Origin: Spirochaetales bacterium
GTDB taxonomy: Bacteria; Spirochaetota; Spirochaetia; Treponematales; Treponemataceae
Direction of reading: 5' to 3'
NCBI GenBank assembly: GCA_029098225.1
Contig: JAQXNX010000006.1
Coordinates: 1-61,254, forward strand
DNA: 61,254 nt
In this document: positions 32,240-39,646 of the stretch, one piece after another
How positions within the stretch are numbered: the stretch's first letter is position 1
Layout of the letters: every line of letters begins with the position of its first letter
Position numbers and translations under genes: made by a program
The notes under the pieces: generated by a model
The model's database searches: none
Told to the model about the DNA's origin: nothing
What the model saw: only the letters and a program-made list of their open reading frames with translations

Positions 32240-32248
32240 ATTATACCA
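32240..32248 (-). promoter_or_regulatory. Extended -10 promoter of fabF
   Basis: On the minus strand TGGTATAAT, a full TGn extended -10. The -35 is poor, which is tolerated in extended -10 promoters. Confidence 0.55.
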
Positions 32249-32282
32249 TATAATATGAAGATAAATAAACCTTAATTTATTA

Positions 32283-32309
32283 TGACATTTTTGTCAATAT
32301 TGTCAAATT
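32283..32309. promoter_or_regulatory. TGACA/TGTCA repeats between fabF and the YczE-like gene
   Basis: TGACATTTTTGTCA (32283-32296) is a perfect dyad with a 4-bp centre, and TTGTCAATATTGTCAAAT (32292-32309) is a direct repeat of TTGTCAA. They sit between the two divergent promoters and could bind a fatty-acid regulator; that is inference. Confidence 0.5.
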
Positions 32310-32332
32310 GGTCTATAGAATTATCCTTTATC

Positions 32333-32361
32333 TTGTGAAAGTTTTTTTTTCTTACTATACT
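32333..32361 (+). promoter_or_regulatory. Promoter of the YczE-like gene
   Basis: TTGTGA (32333-32338), 17-nt spacer, TATACT (32356-32361). A GGAG ribosome site lies 6 nt before ATG 32390. Confidence 0.65.
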
Positions 32362-32389
32362 CCATAATAATCTTTGCGCTGGAGTTTTT

Positions 32390-33049
32390 ATGAAATTTTC
32401 ATTCAAGCAGTTTATAGTTCCGAATTTTGGCAAGCGTCTTGCATTTATGCTTCCTGCTGTTATTTTAATGGGTGTGTTTGTTTCTATTCTTGTAGAAATT
32501 GGCTGGGGAACAGATCCTGCAAGTTTTATGAATTTAAATATTTCTGCAGCATTAAACTGGGGCCTTGGAAATACAGAGGTTTTGGTTTATGGTCTTATGC
32601 TTGTTTTTACTTTTATATTTGGAGCACAAATGATTGGTTTTGGAACTCTGGCAAATATGCTTTTAATCGGCTACATAATAGATTTATGCCGTTTAATATG
32701 GAAGAATATTGGCTTTGCAGAAATATTAATACAGGGTAGCCTTGGACTAAGACTGGCTGTTTTTATAATTACACTTTTATTGTTTGTTTTTGTAGCTGCA
32801 ATTTATATGAATGCTCAAATGGGAGTTGCTCCTTACGATGCAATGCCTGTAATTATAAGCGGCTGGATTCATAAGGTTCCTTTTTTCCTTATAAGAATTC
32901 TTTTTGATTTTTCTGCTGTTGGAATTGGTGTGCTTGCCGGTAAAATAAATGGAGAAATTCAAGGTTCAATAATTGGATCTATTGCAATGTCTTTTTTACT
33001 TGGACCAGTAATTTCAATTGTAGGAAAACCTCTTAAAAAGATTTTATAG
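32390..33049 (+). CDS. YczE/YyaS/YitT family membrane protein
   Basis: The 219-residue protein has five or six membrane helices. Signature parts of the YczE family are EIGWGTDPASFMNLNISAAL in the first loop and YMNAQMGVAPYDAMPVIISG in the second half; each half has a GxxP-type turn, suggesting an internal duplication. Family function is uncertain, with some members linked to antibiotic production or transport. It is followed 17 nt later by the YgjV-type gene. Confidence 0.85.
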   Translation: MKFSFKQFIVPNFGKRLAFMLPAVILMGVFVSILVEIGWGTDPASFMNLNISAALNWGLGNTEVLVYGLMLVFTFIFGAQMIGFGTLANMLLIGYIIDLCRLIWKNIGFAEILIQGSLGLRLAVFIITLLLFVFVAAIYMNAQMGVAPYDAMPVIISGWIHKVPFFLIRILFDFSAVGIGVLAGKINGEIQGSIIGSIAMSFLLGPVISIVGKPLKKIL

Positions 33050-33066
33050 ATTACCGATAATTTAGT

Positions 33067-33684
33067 ATGTCTTTTAATACAATTATTGAATTTATCGGAT
33101 ATATTGGCTCATTTTTAGTCATCGTTTCTATGCTGATGACTTCGTTAATTAAGCTTAGGGTAATTAATACAATCGGCAGTGTAATCTTTGCAATTTATGC
33201 ATTAATAATTCATTCTTATCCAACTGCCATAATGCAATTTTGCCTTATAATTATTAATGTAATTAATTTATTCAAGCTTTTTAAAAATAAAAAAGAGTAT
33301 AGCGTAATAAAACTCAACAAAAATGATAATTTTATAAATTATTTTGAAGCTTTTTATAAAAACGATATAAATAAATTTTTCCCGGAAGATTTTAATCTTT
33401 CAAAGGCAGAAGAACATTATATGGTTTGCTGCGGGTCAAATCCGGCTGGAATTTTAAGCGCAAATTATGTTTCTAAAGATGAGCTTAATGTAATTTTAGA
33501 TTATGCTTCGCCTTCTTACCGTGACTGTTCTGTAGGAAAACATTTGTATAATTATCTTGCTCAAAACGGAATTAAAAAATTGCATGTAAAGCAGAATGAA
33601 GATTCAGGTAAGAGTGTTCATTCCCGATACCTGAGAAAAATGGGATTTTCTTTAATAAATGGAGAATATATAAAAAATTTATAA
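33067..33684 (+). CDS. YgjV-like membrane protein fused to an acetyltransferase-like domain
   Basis: Residues 1-70 (FIGYIGSFLVIVSMLMTSLI; NTIGSVIFAIYALIIHSYPT) match the three-helix YgjV inner-membrane family. Residues 80-205 look like a GNAT-fold domain: ILDYASPSYRDCSVGKHLYN contains the acetyl-CoA-type turn, followed by VKQNEDSGKSVHSRYLRKMG and FSLINGEYI. Bare YgjV proteins stop near residue 75. ATG has no ribosome site and a GATAAT box (33056-33061) with TTAAAA 17 nt upstream ends 5 nt before it, so this may also be leaderless. Substrate is unknown. Confidence 0.75.
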   Translation: MSFNTIIEFIGYIGSFLVIVSMLMTSLIKLRVINTIGSVIFAIYALIIHSYPTAIMQFCLIIINVINLFKLFKNKKEYSVIKLNKNDNFINYFEAFYKNDINKFFPEDFNLSKAEEHYMVCCGSNPAGILSANYVSKDELNVILDYASPSYRDCSVGKHLYNYLAQNGIKKLHVKQNEDSGKSVHSRYLRKMGFSLINGEYIKNL

Positions 33685-33702
33685 AAAAAAGTATTTTTTT
33701 GC

Positions 33703-33730
33703 TTGCATTATTGAAAACCTGTGTTATTAT
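33703..33730 (+). promoter_or_regulatory. Promoter of the unassigned structured RNA
   Basis: TTGCAT (33703-33708), 16-nt spacer, extended TGT-TATTAT (-10 at 33725-33730). Start is expected near 33737. It is independent of the upstream gene, which ends at 33684. Confidence 0.7.
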
Positions 33731-33788
33731 AAAGTTGTAGCCAGGAGCGAGATGAGGACGCCCACCGGTTGCTTGAAAGGGAGGCAAT

Positions 33789-33833
33789 ATGCAGTTTCCG
33801 ACAAAGAGAGATAACCTGGTCGAGGTTATATAA
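33789..33833 (+). CDS. 14-residue ORF inside the small RNA
   Basis: ATG 33789 is preceded by AAAGGGAGG with a 4-nt gap, one of the best ribosome-binding sequences in the window, and encodes MQFPTKRDNLVEVI before TAA. The stop region falls in the ATAACCT/AGGTTAT hairpin. It could make the RNA a dual-function or leader transcript, or the purine tract could be structural. No relative is recognised. Confidence 0.35.
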   Translation: MQFPTKRDNLVEVI

Positions 33834-33917
33834 TACGTTAGACAATTCAAAGCTACTGAACGCTTAGATTCAGATTATATTATAGTGCCAGTCCATATGA
33901 GACTGAAAGCACATTAC

Positions 33918-33944
33918 AGGCCGGCAAAAAGCCGGCTTTTTTTT
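33918..33944 (+). terminator. Terminator of the small RNA
   Basis: GCCGGC, AAAAA loop, GCCGGC and eight T residues. Confidence 0.88.
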
Positions 33945-33946
33945 AT

Positions 33947-34729
33947 TTAAAATTTCAAAGTTCCAACTACAGTTGTGTCGTCATCATCATCGGAGTCGTT
34001 ATTTTTTTTGCTATAAGTTTTATTAGAAAATCTTGGACTCTGAGAGTCAATTTCATTTGCTGCTTTATTATATTTTTTTTCTGCTCTTGCTTTTGGAGAA
34101 GTAAGAAAAGCAAGAAGACTTCCACATAAGCCGCCAGCAATGCATATTAAGATTCTTATAATTTCAAAACTTTTTTCTACAGTTTGACTCTGTTCGACAG
34201 CTGTAAGCTGAAATGATTTTTCCAGAAATTCTTTAATTATATAGAGAATAATCACAAATATAAAAGAAAGAGGAATTTTCTTTTTTGTAATGGACATAAA
34301 TGAATTCAGAAAAATCAGCATAAAAATTATGCTTGAACAGCCTTTTAAACTTGTTGAGCAGAAGCAGGAATTTAAGACTCCGGAAAAAATTACAGAAACT
34401 CCCATCATAATTCCTATGACAACAGAACCATATCTTTCTTCAATTGCCGGTCCAAGCAGCATAATAAAAATCAGGTTTGTTATTAATGCGGCTGGAGATT
34501 CAAAACCGAATGCATAGAAGAATAATCTTAAATAGGAAAGCGGATTTTTTATCTCAAAAGGTAGTGCACCCATTGCATTTGTTGGAGAAGATGCCAGAGA
34601 AGCTGTTAATTTTCCTTTAAGAATAAAATAATCAAGAATAAAACAGAGAATACAAATTCCTGTAAAAAAGATTGCAACAGGAGAATCAAGATTAATCTTT
34701 AATCCGAATTTAAATTTCTTTTTAGCCAT
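33947..34729 (-). CDS. Rhomboid-like membrane protein, probably inactive
   Basis: The 260-residue protein has six membrane helices in rhomboid order. NLIFIMLLGPAIEERYGSVV matches the TM2-TM3 region and LKGCSSIIFMLIFLN the TM4 serine loop, but GASG is GCSS and the TM6 motif (CIAGGLCGSLLAFL) has no histidine, and TM2 lacks HxxxN. It is thus likely a pseudoprotease like iRhom or Derlin. The C-terminus is a charged cytoplasmic tail with an acidic SDDDDD run ending VVGTLKF. It stands alone on the minus strand next to clpS. Catalytic loss is what the sequence shows; a chaperone or sorting role is inference. Confidence 0.7.
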   Translation of the reverse strand: MAKKKFKFGLKINLDSPVAIFFTGICILCFILDYFILKGKLTASLASSPTNAMGALPFEIKNPLSYLRLFFYAFGFESPAALITNLIFIMLLGPAIEERYGSVVIGIMMGVSVIFSGVLNSCFCSTSLKGCSSIIFMLIFLNSFMSITKKKIPLSFIFVIILYIIKEFLEKSFQLTAVEQSQTVEKSFEIIRILICIAGGLCGSLLAFLTSPKARAEKKYNKAANEIDSQSPRFSNKTYSKKNNDSDDDDDTTVVGTLKF

Positions 34730-34803
34730 AAGCTATTATATTATTTTTTCATGAAAATAAAAGCAAAATAAAATCAAATTTTCTTCTTTTTTTGCATCAA
34801 ATA

Positions 34804-34812
34804 TGGTATATT
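34804..34812 (+). promoter_or_regulatory. Extended -10 promoter of clpS
   Basis: TGG-TATATT with the -10 at 34807-34812, ending 6 nt before ATG 34819. No ribosome site is present, predicting a leaderless clpS message. Confidence 0.6.
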
Positions 34813-34818
34813 TAAACT

Positions 34819-35130
34819 ATGTCCGAAGAATTATATAATTCAACAGGTTACAGTGCAGCAGAAACTCTCAAAGACGAAATCGCTTTGCCACCGGAGCGAA
34901 AAGTTGTTATTTATAATGATGATTTTACTACTATGGAATTCGTCGTTGATGTACTTGTTTCTATTTTTAATAAATCACCACAAGCTGCTCACGAGTTAAT
35001 GCTTCAGATTCACGAAAAAGGTCATTCTGTAGTGGGAATTTACACACTGGATGTTGCTGTTTCCCGCACAAATCTTGCAGTTCATGTGGCTAGAAAAAAC
35101 GGATTTCCGTTAAGGGTAGAAGTTGAGTAA
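34819..35130 (+). CDS. clpS: ATP-dependent Clp protease adaptor ClpS
   Basis: ClpS delivers N-degron substrates to ClpA. The 103-residue protein has PPERKVVIYNDDFTTMEFVV (the NDD-x-T-T-M-E-F signature that binds the N-degron), SIFNKSPQAAHELMLQIHEK, GHSVVGIYTLDVAVSR and ARKNGFPLRVEVE. The N-terminal 20 residues are the flexible extension. It overlaps clpA by 8 nt, the standard clpS-clpA pair. Confidence 0.96.
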   Translation: MSEELYNSTGYSAAETLKDEIALPPERKVVIYNDDFTTMEFVVDVLVSIFNKSPQAAHELMLQIHEKGHSVVGIYTLDVAVSRTNLAVHVARKNGFPLRVEVE

Positions 35131-37453
35131 TCAGAATAAAGAAAAAGGGACAACAATCAGACAAATGAAAGTTAGTCCAATGCTTAGCAGAATTTTGTCT
35201 GAATCTTTGCTTGTCGCCAAAGATTATAATCATCAGTTTTTTACTCCAGAACATGTTCTTGCAACTGCTATTAATGATCAATTTGTAGAAAATATTCTTG
35301 CCAGCAGTGGTGCTTCTACCAAAAATCTTCATGATGATATAATTAATTATCTTAATACAAAATTGCCTGTAATTACAAAAGATGCTAATCCTGAATTTTT
35401 AAAAGGACCTATAGAGTCAGCGGGCTTTCAGACAATGATGAATAAGGCTGTTTTTCATTGTGTAACTTCAAATTCAGATGTAATAGATATAACAGATGTT
35501 CTTTTAAGTATGCTCGATGAAAAAGAAAATTATTGTTCTTATTTTTTAAGGGCAAATGGTGTTGAACGTCTTAAGCTTTTGGAAACTATTGCAAAAGTAA
35601 ATCCTCCAAAACGTCCTCCTAATCAGGTTTTACCACCTCCGTTTCAGGATCCATACACAACAAATAATTCTGGCGGCTTAAAAAGATTTGCTACAAATAT
35701 GACTCAGCTTGCTTCTAAAGGCGTTTATGATGAAGTTGTTGGAAGGGAAGAGGAAATTGAACGTACAATTCAGGTTTTATGCCGCAGAGTAAAAAATAAT
35801 CCTATGCATGTAGGAGATGCAGGTGTTGGAAAAACAGCAATTACTCAGGGACTTGCGCAAAGAATTGTTTTGAATCAGGTTCCGGATATTTTAAAAGACA
35901 GCACAATTTACTCTCTTGATTTAGGCTTGCTGCTTGCCGGTGCAAAATTCCGGGGCGACTTTGAAGAACGATTACATTCTGTAATTGATGAAGTAAAAAA
36001 AGAAAAGAAGGCAATTTTATTTATAGACGAAATCCATATGATTATGGGAGCTGGAAGCGGCGGAAATTCTCAAATGGATGCAGCAAATCTTTTAAAGCCA
36101 GTTCTTGCTTCTGGAGAAGTAAAAATAATTGGTTCTACAACTTTTGAAGAATATGCAAAGAATTTTGAAAAAGACCGGGCACTTGCAAGACGCTTTCAGA
36201 AAATAGATATTTCTGAGCCTACAGTTAAAGAATCTATAGAAATTCTTAAAGGGCTTCTTCCAAGATATGAAAATTATCATAATGTAAAATATACATCTGG
36301 TGCGGTAGAAGAAGCTGTAAAGCTTTCTGTTCAATTTATGCCTGAAAAACGTTTACCAGATAAAGCAATAGATTTAATAGATGAAGCTGGCTCTTATTTA
36401 AATATTATGAAGACCGGTGGATTTAAAGGTCTGGTTGCAAATCGTAAAAATATTGTCAGAGTTACTCCGGAAACTATAAAACTTGTTACCGCAAAAATTG
36501 CGAAGCTTCCTATTGATAATGTTAAGAATAACGAGAAAGAAGCTTTGATGAGTATTTCTGAAACTCTTTCTAAGAATATTTTTGGTCAGGAAACTGCAGT
36601 TTCGCTTACAGCTAAAGCTGTAAAAAGAGCACGCGCAGGATTTAGAAATCCTGAAAAACCGGAAGCCTGCTTTTTATTTGTTGGTCCAACAGGTTGTGGA
36701 AAAACTGAACTTGCAAAATCGCTCGCAAATATTTTAAATGAACCGCTTTTACGATATGACATGAGCGAATATCAGGAAAAACATACTGTCAGTCGTTTTG
36801 TTGGTTCTCCACCAGGCTATGTTGGCTTTGAAGAAGGCGGTCTGCTTGTAAAAGATATAAGAAAGAATCCTCATAGTATTGTTCTTTTTGATGAAATAGA
36901 AAAGGCAAATGAAGATATTTATAATGTTCTTCTTCAGGTAATGGATTATGGACAGCTTACAGATAATCAGGGAAGAAAAGCCGACTTCAGATCATGTATT
37001 ATAATTATGACGAGTAATGCTGGTGCAAGAGACCTTGAACGTCAGGAAATTGGATTTGGAACTCAGAACGAAGACAATATTCAATTATCTATAAATGAAG
37101 CTGTAAATAAAGAATTTCCTCCTGAATTTCGTAATCGTCTGGATGCTGTAATTCCATTCAATTATTTGAACATTGAAGTTGCCGAAAAGGTTTGCAAAAA
37201 AGAAATTCAAAATCTGGCAGAACGAATGAAAGATAAAAAGATTTATCTTAAGGCGACAGATAAATGTATAAGTTATTTAACTCAAAAAGGTTATTCAAAA
37301 GAATTTGGCGCACGTAATATTGCCCGCACTGTAGAATCTGAACTTGCAGACAAGCTTGTAGATGAAGTTTTATTTGGTTCCTTAGAGAAGGGCGGTTATG
37401 TTACTGCCGATTGTAAAAAAGATCAAATTGTTTTTAATTTTTCGGAGTTATAA
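35123..37453 (+). CDS. clpA: ATP-dependent Clp protease ATP-binding subunit ClpA
   Basis: ClpA unfolds substrates for ClpP. The 776-residue protein has an N-domain (LSESLLVAKDYNHQFFTPEH), D1 ATPase with HVGDAGVGKTAITQGLAQRI and AILFIDEIHMIMGAGSGG, and D2 with FVGPTGCGKTELAKSLA, GSPPGYVGFEEGG and IVLFDEIEKA; the end has EFGARNIARTVE. Start is TTG 35123: AAGGG lies 7 nt upstream and it overlaps clpS. ATG 35165 would give a more typical N-terminus and is the alternative. No clpP is in the window. Confidence 0.96.
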   Translation: MSNQNKEKGTTIRQMKVSPMLSRILSESLLVAKDYNHQFFTPEHVLATAINDQFVENILASSGASTKNLHDDIINYLNTKLPVITKDANPEFLKGPIESAGFQTMMNKAVFHCVTSNSDVIDITDVLLSMLDEKENYCSYFLRANGVERLKLLETIAKVNPPKRPPNQVLPPPFQDPYTTNNSGGLKRFATNMTQLASKGVYDEVVGREEEIERTIQVLCRRVKNNPMHVGDAGVGKTAITQGLAQRIVLNQVPDILKDSTIYSLDLGLLLAGAKFRGDFEERLHSVIDEVKKEKKAILFIDEIHMIMGAGSGGNSQMDAANLLKPVLASGEVKIIGSTTFEEYAKNFEKDRALARRFQKIDISEPTVKESIEILKGLLPRYENYHNVKYTSGAVEEAVKLSVQFMPEKRLPDKAIDLIDEAGSYLNIMKTGGFKGLVANRKNIVRVTPETIKLVTAKIAKLPIDNVKNNEKEALMSISETLSKNIFGQETAVSLTAKAVKRARAGFRNPEKPEACFLFVGPTGCGKTELAKSLANILNEPLLRYDMSEYQEKHTVSRFVGSPPGYVGFEEGGLLVKDIRKNPHSIVLFDEIEKANEDIYNVLLQVMDYGQLTDNQGRKADFRSCIIIMTSNAGARDLERQEIGFGTQNEDNIQLSINEAVNKEFPPEFRNRLDAVIPFNYLNIEVAEKVCKKEIQNLAERMKDKKIYLKATDKCISYLTQKGYSKEFGARNIARTVESELADKLVDEVLFGSLEKGGYVTADCKKDQIVFNFSEL

Positions 37454-37455
37454 AA

Positions 37456-38334
37456 ATGACTCAAAATGATTTTTCAAAAATGATTTTTCAATCTTATGGA
37501 GCAGTTACCAGAGCAAGAGGTTGCTTTTTATATACAAAAAAAGGTGTTCGGCTTACAGATCTTTTTTTGGAAAATGGAAGGGCAATTCTTGGCTGGGAAG
37601 GCGGCTCAGCTTTTACATATTTTAAAAATATTCTTTCAAAAGGTTTAACCGGAAGTTTTTTTTGCGAAGATAGAGAAAATCCAAAGCGTATAGACAGGGC
37701 TGTTTCTGAATTATTAAAATCTGAACGTAAAGTTTTTTTCTTTCATACAAAAATGGAAGCCTTAAAAACAGGTTTGCTTTTTTCTCCCGATAGTACATGT
37801 GTTTATAAACCCTGGAGTGGAGAAGAAGGAATTTATTCAAAATCAAAATGTGTAATTATTCAACCACCTCTTCCGTGGACAAATTCTCTTTTTATACTTG
37901 CTGTTCAGATAGATGCAAAACTTTCGGATATAAATAAAAGCTTAAGTGCTGAAGAAGGTTCCTGCGATGGAGAAAACTCTTGCAGCAAAAATTCCGGCAT
38001 TAATGCGCAGCTTGCAGCCGGACTTATTTCGGAAAAAATTCCTTTTGCGCTGGAAACTGCAGTTACAAGAGCAATTTATAATTTAATTGCTGAAATTCCG
38101 GCACGGCAGGAAAAAGACTGGTTTATTTATGATACAGTTCTAACAAAATATTGGGAGAGAAAAGGTCCTTATCTGTTCCCTAAGGTTCCGGAAGAAAAAT
38201 ATGAGGCTTTTGTAAAGCATTGTTTAAAAATGGAAATTGCTGTTAATCCGGATTATAATGGATTTTCTATTGTTCCGTTTGGTGCTGATAAAGGTGTTTT
38301 TACAAAATTAAAAAATTCACCTTTTGTATTTTAA
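37456..38334 (+). CDS. Hypothetical protein with aminotransferase-like N-terminus
   Basis: The 292-residue protein starts 2 nt after clpA. Its first 45 residues (VTRARGCFLYTKKGVRLTDL, FLENGRAILGWEGG) resemble the N-terminal strand-turn of class III PLP aminotransferases, but no PLP lysine motif or cofactor site is found. The middle has a Ser/Cys-rich low-complexity insert (EEGSCDGENSCSKNSG). The end is ordinary alpha-beta. It may be a decayed or repurposed aminotransferase fragment; the resemblance is by eye only. It is co-transcribed with clpSA. Confidence 0.5.
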   Translation: MTQNDFSKMIFQSYGAVTRARGCFLYTKKGVRLTDLFLENGRAILGWEGGSAFTYFKNILSKGLTGSFFCEDRENPKRIDRAVSELLKSERKVFFFHTKMEALKTGLLFSPDSTCVYKPWSGEEGIYSKSKCVIIQPPLPWTNSLFILAVQIDAKLSDINKSLSAEEGSCDGENSCSKNSGINAQLAAGLISEKIPFALETAVTRAIYNLIAEIPARQEKDWFIYDTVLTKYWERKGPYLFPKVPEEKYEAFVKHCLKMEIAVNPDYNGFSIVPFGADKGVFTKLKNSPFVF

Positions 38335-38350
38335 TGCCGAAAATCAATAT

Positions 38351-38644
38351 ATGACACCACAAATTCTTATGTTTATAATAAAACTGTTTGCCGGCGGTAT
38401 TGTAGCCTTTCTTGCTATTTATCTTATGTCTAAAAACAGAGATGGCGAATGGATGGCTATTGTTTTGGGATTTCTTTTTTCGTATGCAGCCTTAGTTTTT
38501 GATTTATTGATTGAACTTGGAATTGTAATAAAACCTGATTATAATCTTATGGGAATTCCTCTTACAGATTATATTTGTACGTTAGTTCCAGATATATTTT
38601 TTGCAATTGGTTTATTATTAATGATTTTAAAAAGCAGGAAATGA
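38351..38644 (+). CDS. Small integral membrane protein
   Basis: The 97-residue protein has three membrane helices (ILMFIIKLFAGGIVAFLAIY; AIVLGFLFSYAALVFDLLIE; TLVPDIFFAIGLLLMIL). I start at ATG 38351; an in-frame TTG at 38324 overlaps the previous gene and has no advantage. It lies 4 nt before the ASCH gene. No family is recognised. Confidence 0.6.
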   Translation: MTPQILMFIIKLFAGGIVAFLAIYLMSKNRDGEWMAIVLGFLFSYAALVFDLLIELGIVIKPDYNLMGIPLTDYICTLVPDIFFAIGLLLMILKSRK

Positions 38645-38648
38645 TGAA

Positions 38649-39104
38649 ATGACTGAAGCAGATGAATTTTGGAATGAATTTTTAAAGGCTACAGGTCGCG
38701 ATGAAGAAGAACGTTGTGCCGGCGATTTGAATTTTGAAGCCAAAGGTTTTGTAGCAGATGAAATGATAGCATTAGTTCTTTCCGGCAAAAAAACAGCATT
38801 TTTTACAAGCTGGTCAACTTATGCAATTGATCAGGAACCTGTTCCTGTTTCTGGAGAATTGTATCTTGTTTTGGACAGAAACGAAAAACCTGTTTGTGTT
38901 ATAGAAACTCAAAGTGTGCAGGTTATTCCTTTTAATGAAGTAACCTGGGAAATGGCAAAGCTTGAAGGTGAAGATGAAAATCTGGAAGTTTGGCGAGAAA
39001 AAAAACGAGAATATCTGGAAGAAGAGGGCGATATTATGGGATTTGAATTTACTCCCGATATTAAGCTTGTTTTTCAGACATTCAGCGTAGTTTATAAAAA
39101 ATAG
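38649..39104 (+). CDS. ASCH domain protein
   Basis: The 151-residue protein is an ASCH (YhfF-like) domain: VADEMIALVLSGKKTAFFTS with the GKKT motif in the first helix-turn, SGELYLVLDRNEKPVCVIET in the beta barrel, and EDENLEVWREKKREYLEEEG near the end. ASCH proteins bind RNA or hydrolyse N4-acetylcytidine; which applies is not clear. It closes the clpS-clpA gene series. Confidence 0.85.
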   Translation: MTEADEFWNEFLKATGRDEEERCAGDLNFEAKGFVADEMIALVLSGKKTAFFTSWSTYAIDQEPVPVSGELYLVLDRNEKPVCVIETQSVQVIPFNEVTWEMAKLEGEDENLEVWREKKREYLEEEGDIMGFEFTPDIKLVFQTFSVVYKK

Positions 39105-39146
39105 AATCAAATTTCAGTAACAGCAGATGTTCAGATTAATGAATTA

Positions 39147-39175
39147 TTTGCTGCGGCGGATTTAGATTTTATTAT
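39147..39175 (+). promoter_or_regulatory. Promoter of the 39199 gene
   Basis: TTTGCT (39147-39152), 17-nt spacer, TATTAT (39170-39175). The leader is short and contains GAGG 8 nt before ATG 39199. Confidence 0.45.
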
Positions 39176-39198
39176 AAAATATTTAGTGAGGTATTTTT

Positions 39199-39612
39199 AT
39201 GGAAAAACAAAATCGCACAATAGGAACAATAATCCTGCAGATTGCTTTAGCTTTGCTTTTTATTGTTAGCGGAATCTGGATTTTGCAGGGTTCAAGAGGA
39301 GATGAAATTGCAAAAGCAATTTATTCAATTTTTGATGGTGATATAGCAAAGGTTATATGTATAATTTTTGGTGTTATTGAAATTGTTGCAGGTGTATTCT
39401 TAGTTATTCGCTTATTTGTCTTCCTGAATACAGGCCTTGATACAGTTTTAATGATTATTATTATGATATGCTGGATTGTTGCAATTGTAATGATTGATTT
39501 TATTGGAAAGAATGGTTTGTTCAATAGTTTTGATAAAGATTTTCTTGCTTATTTAAGCCGTCTTGCAAGCCATCTTTTAGTTTTAGGTGCAATTGTTAAG
39601 GTTAAAAACTAA
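39199..39612 (+). CDS. Small membrane protein, four helices
   Basis: The 137-residue protein has helices at about 9-28 (IILQIALALLFIVSGIWIL), 49-75 (VICIIFGVIEIVAGVFLVIR), 80-100 (TVLMIIIMICWIVAIVMIDF) and 112-133. The architecture resembles DoxX-like or DUF4149-like small membrane proteins, but no signature is decisive. GAGG precedes ATG. It lies 34 nt before the barrel protein gene. Confidence 0.6.
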   Translation: MEKQNRTIGTIILQIALALLFIVSGIWILQGSRGDEIAKAIYSIFDGDIAKVICIIFGVIEIVAGVFLVIRLFVFLNTGLDTVLMIIIMICWIVAIVMIDFIGKNGLFNSFDKDFLAYLSRLASHLLVLGAIVKVKN

Positions 39613-39646
39613 TTTACTTTCAAAATAAACGAAGAGGATTCAAACT

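Larger units (their letters stand above)
33737..33944 (+). ncRNA. Structured small RNA of unassigned family
   Basis: A region of about 208 nt has its own promoter and ends in GCCGGC-AAAAA-GCCGGC with eight T residues (33920-33944). Between them are hairpins: TTGCTT/AGGCAA (about 33769-33787), ATAACCT/AGGTTAT (33811-33829), CTGAA/TTCAG (33856-33875) and CAGTC/GACTG (33889-33905). GTAGC near the 5' end can pair with GCTAC (33852-33856). GC content is above its AT-rich surroundings. It does not match tmRNA, RNase P RNA or SRP RNA features. 6S RNA fits in length but not clearly in shape. A 14-codon ORF with a strong ribosome site lies inside. Confidence 0.65.

Noticed and set aside
33737..33944. 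tmRNA, RNase P RNA or SRP RNA at the small RNA locus
   Set aside because: No tRNA-like ends or tag ORF, no GAGGAAAGUCC, and no SRP apical loop; left unassigned.
35165..35167. ATG 35165 as clpA start
   Set aside because: The N-terminus would look more typical, but no ribosome site is correctly spaced; TTG 35123 has AAGGG and overlaps clpS. Kept as an alternative only.
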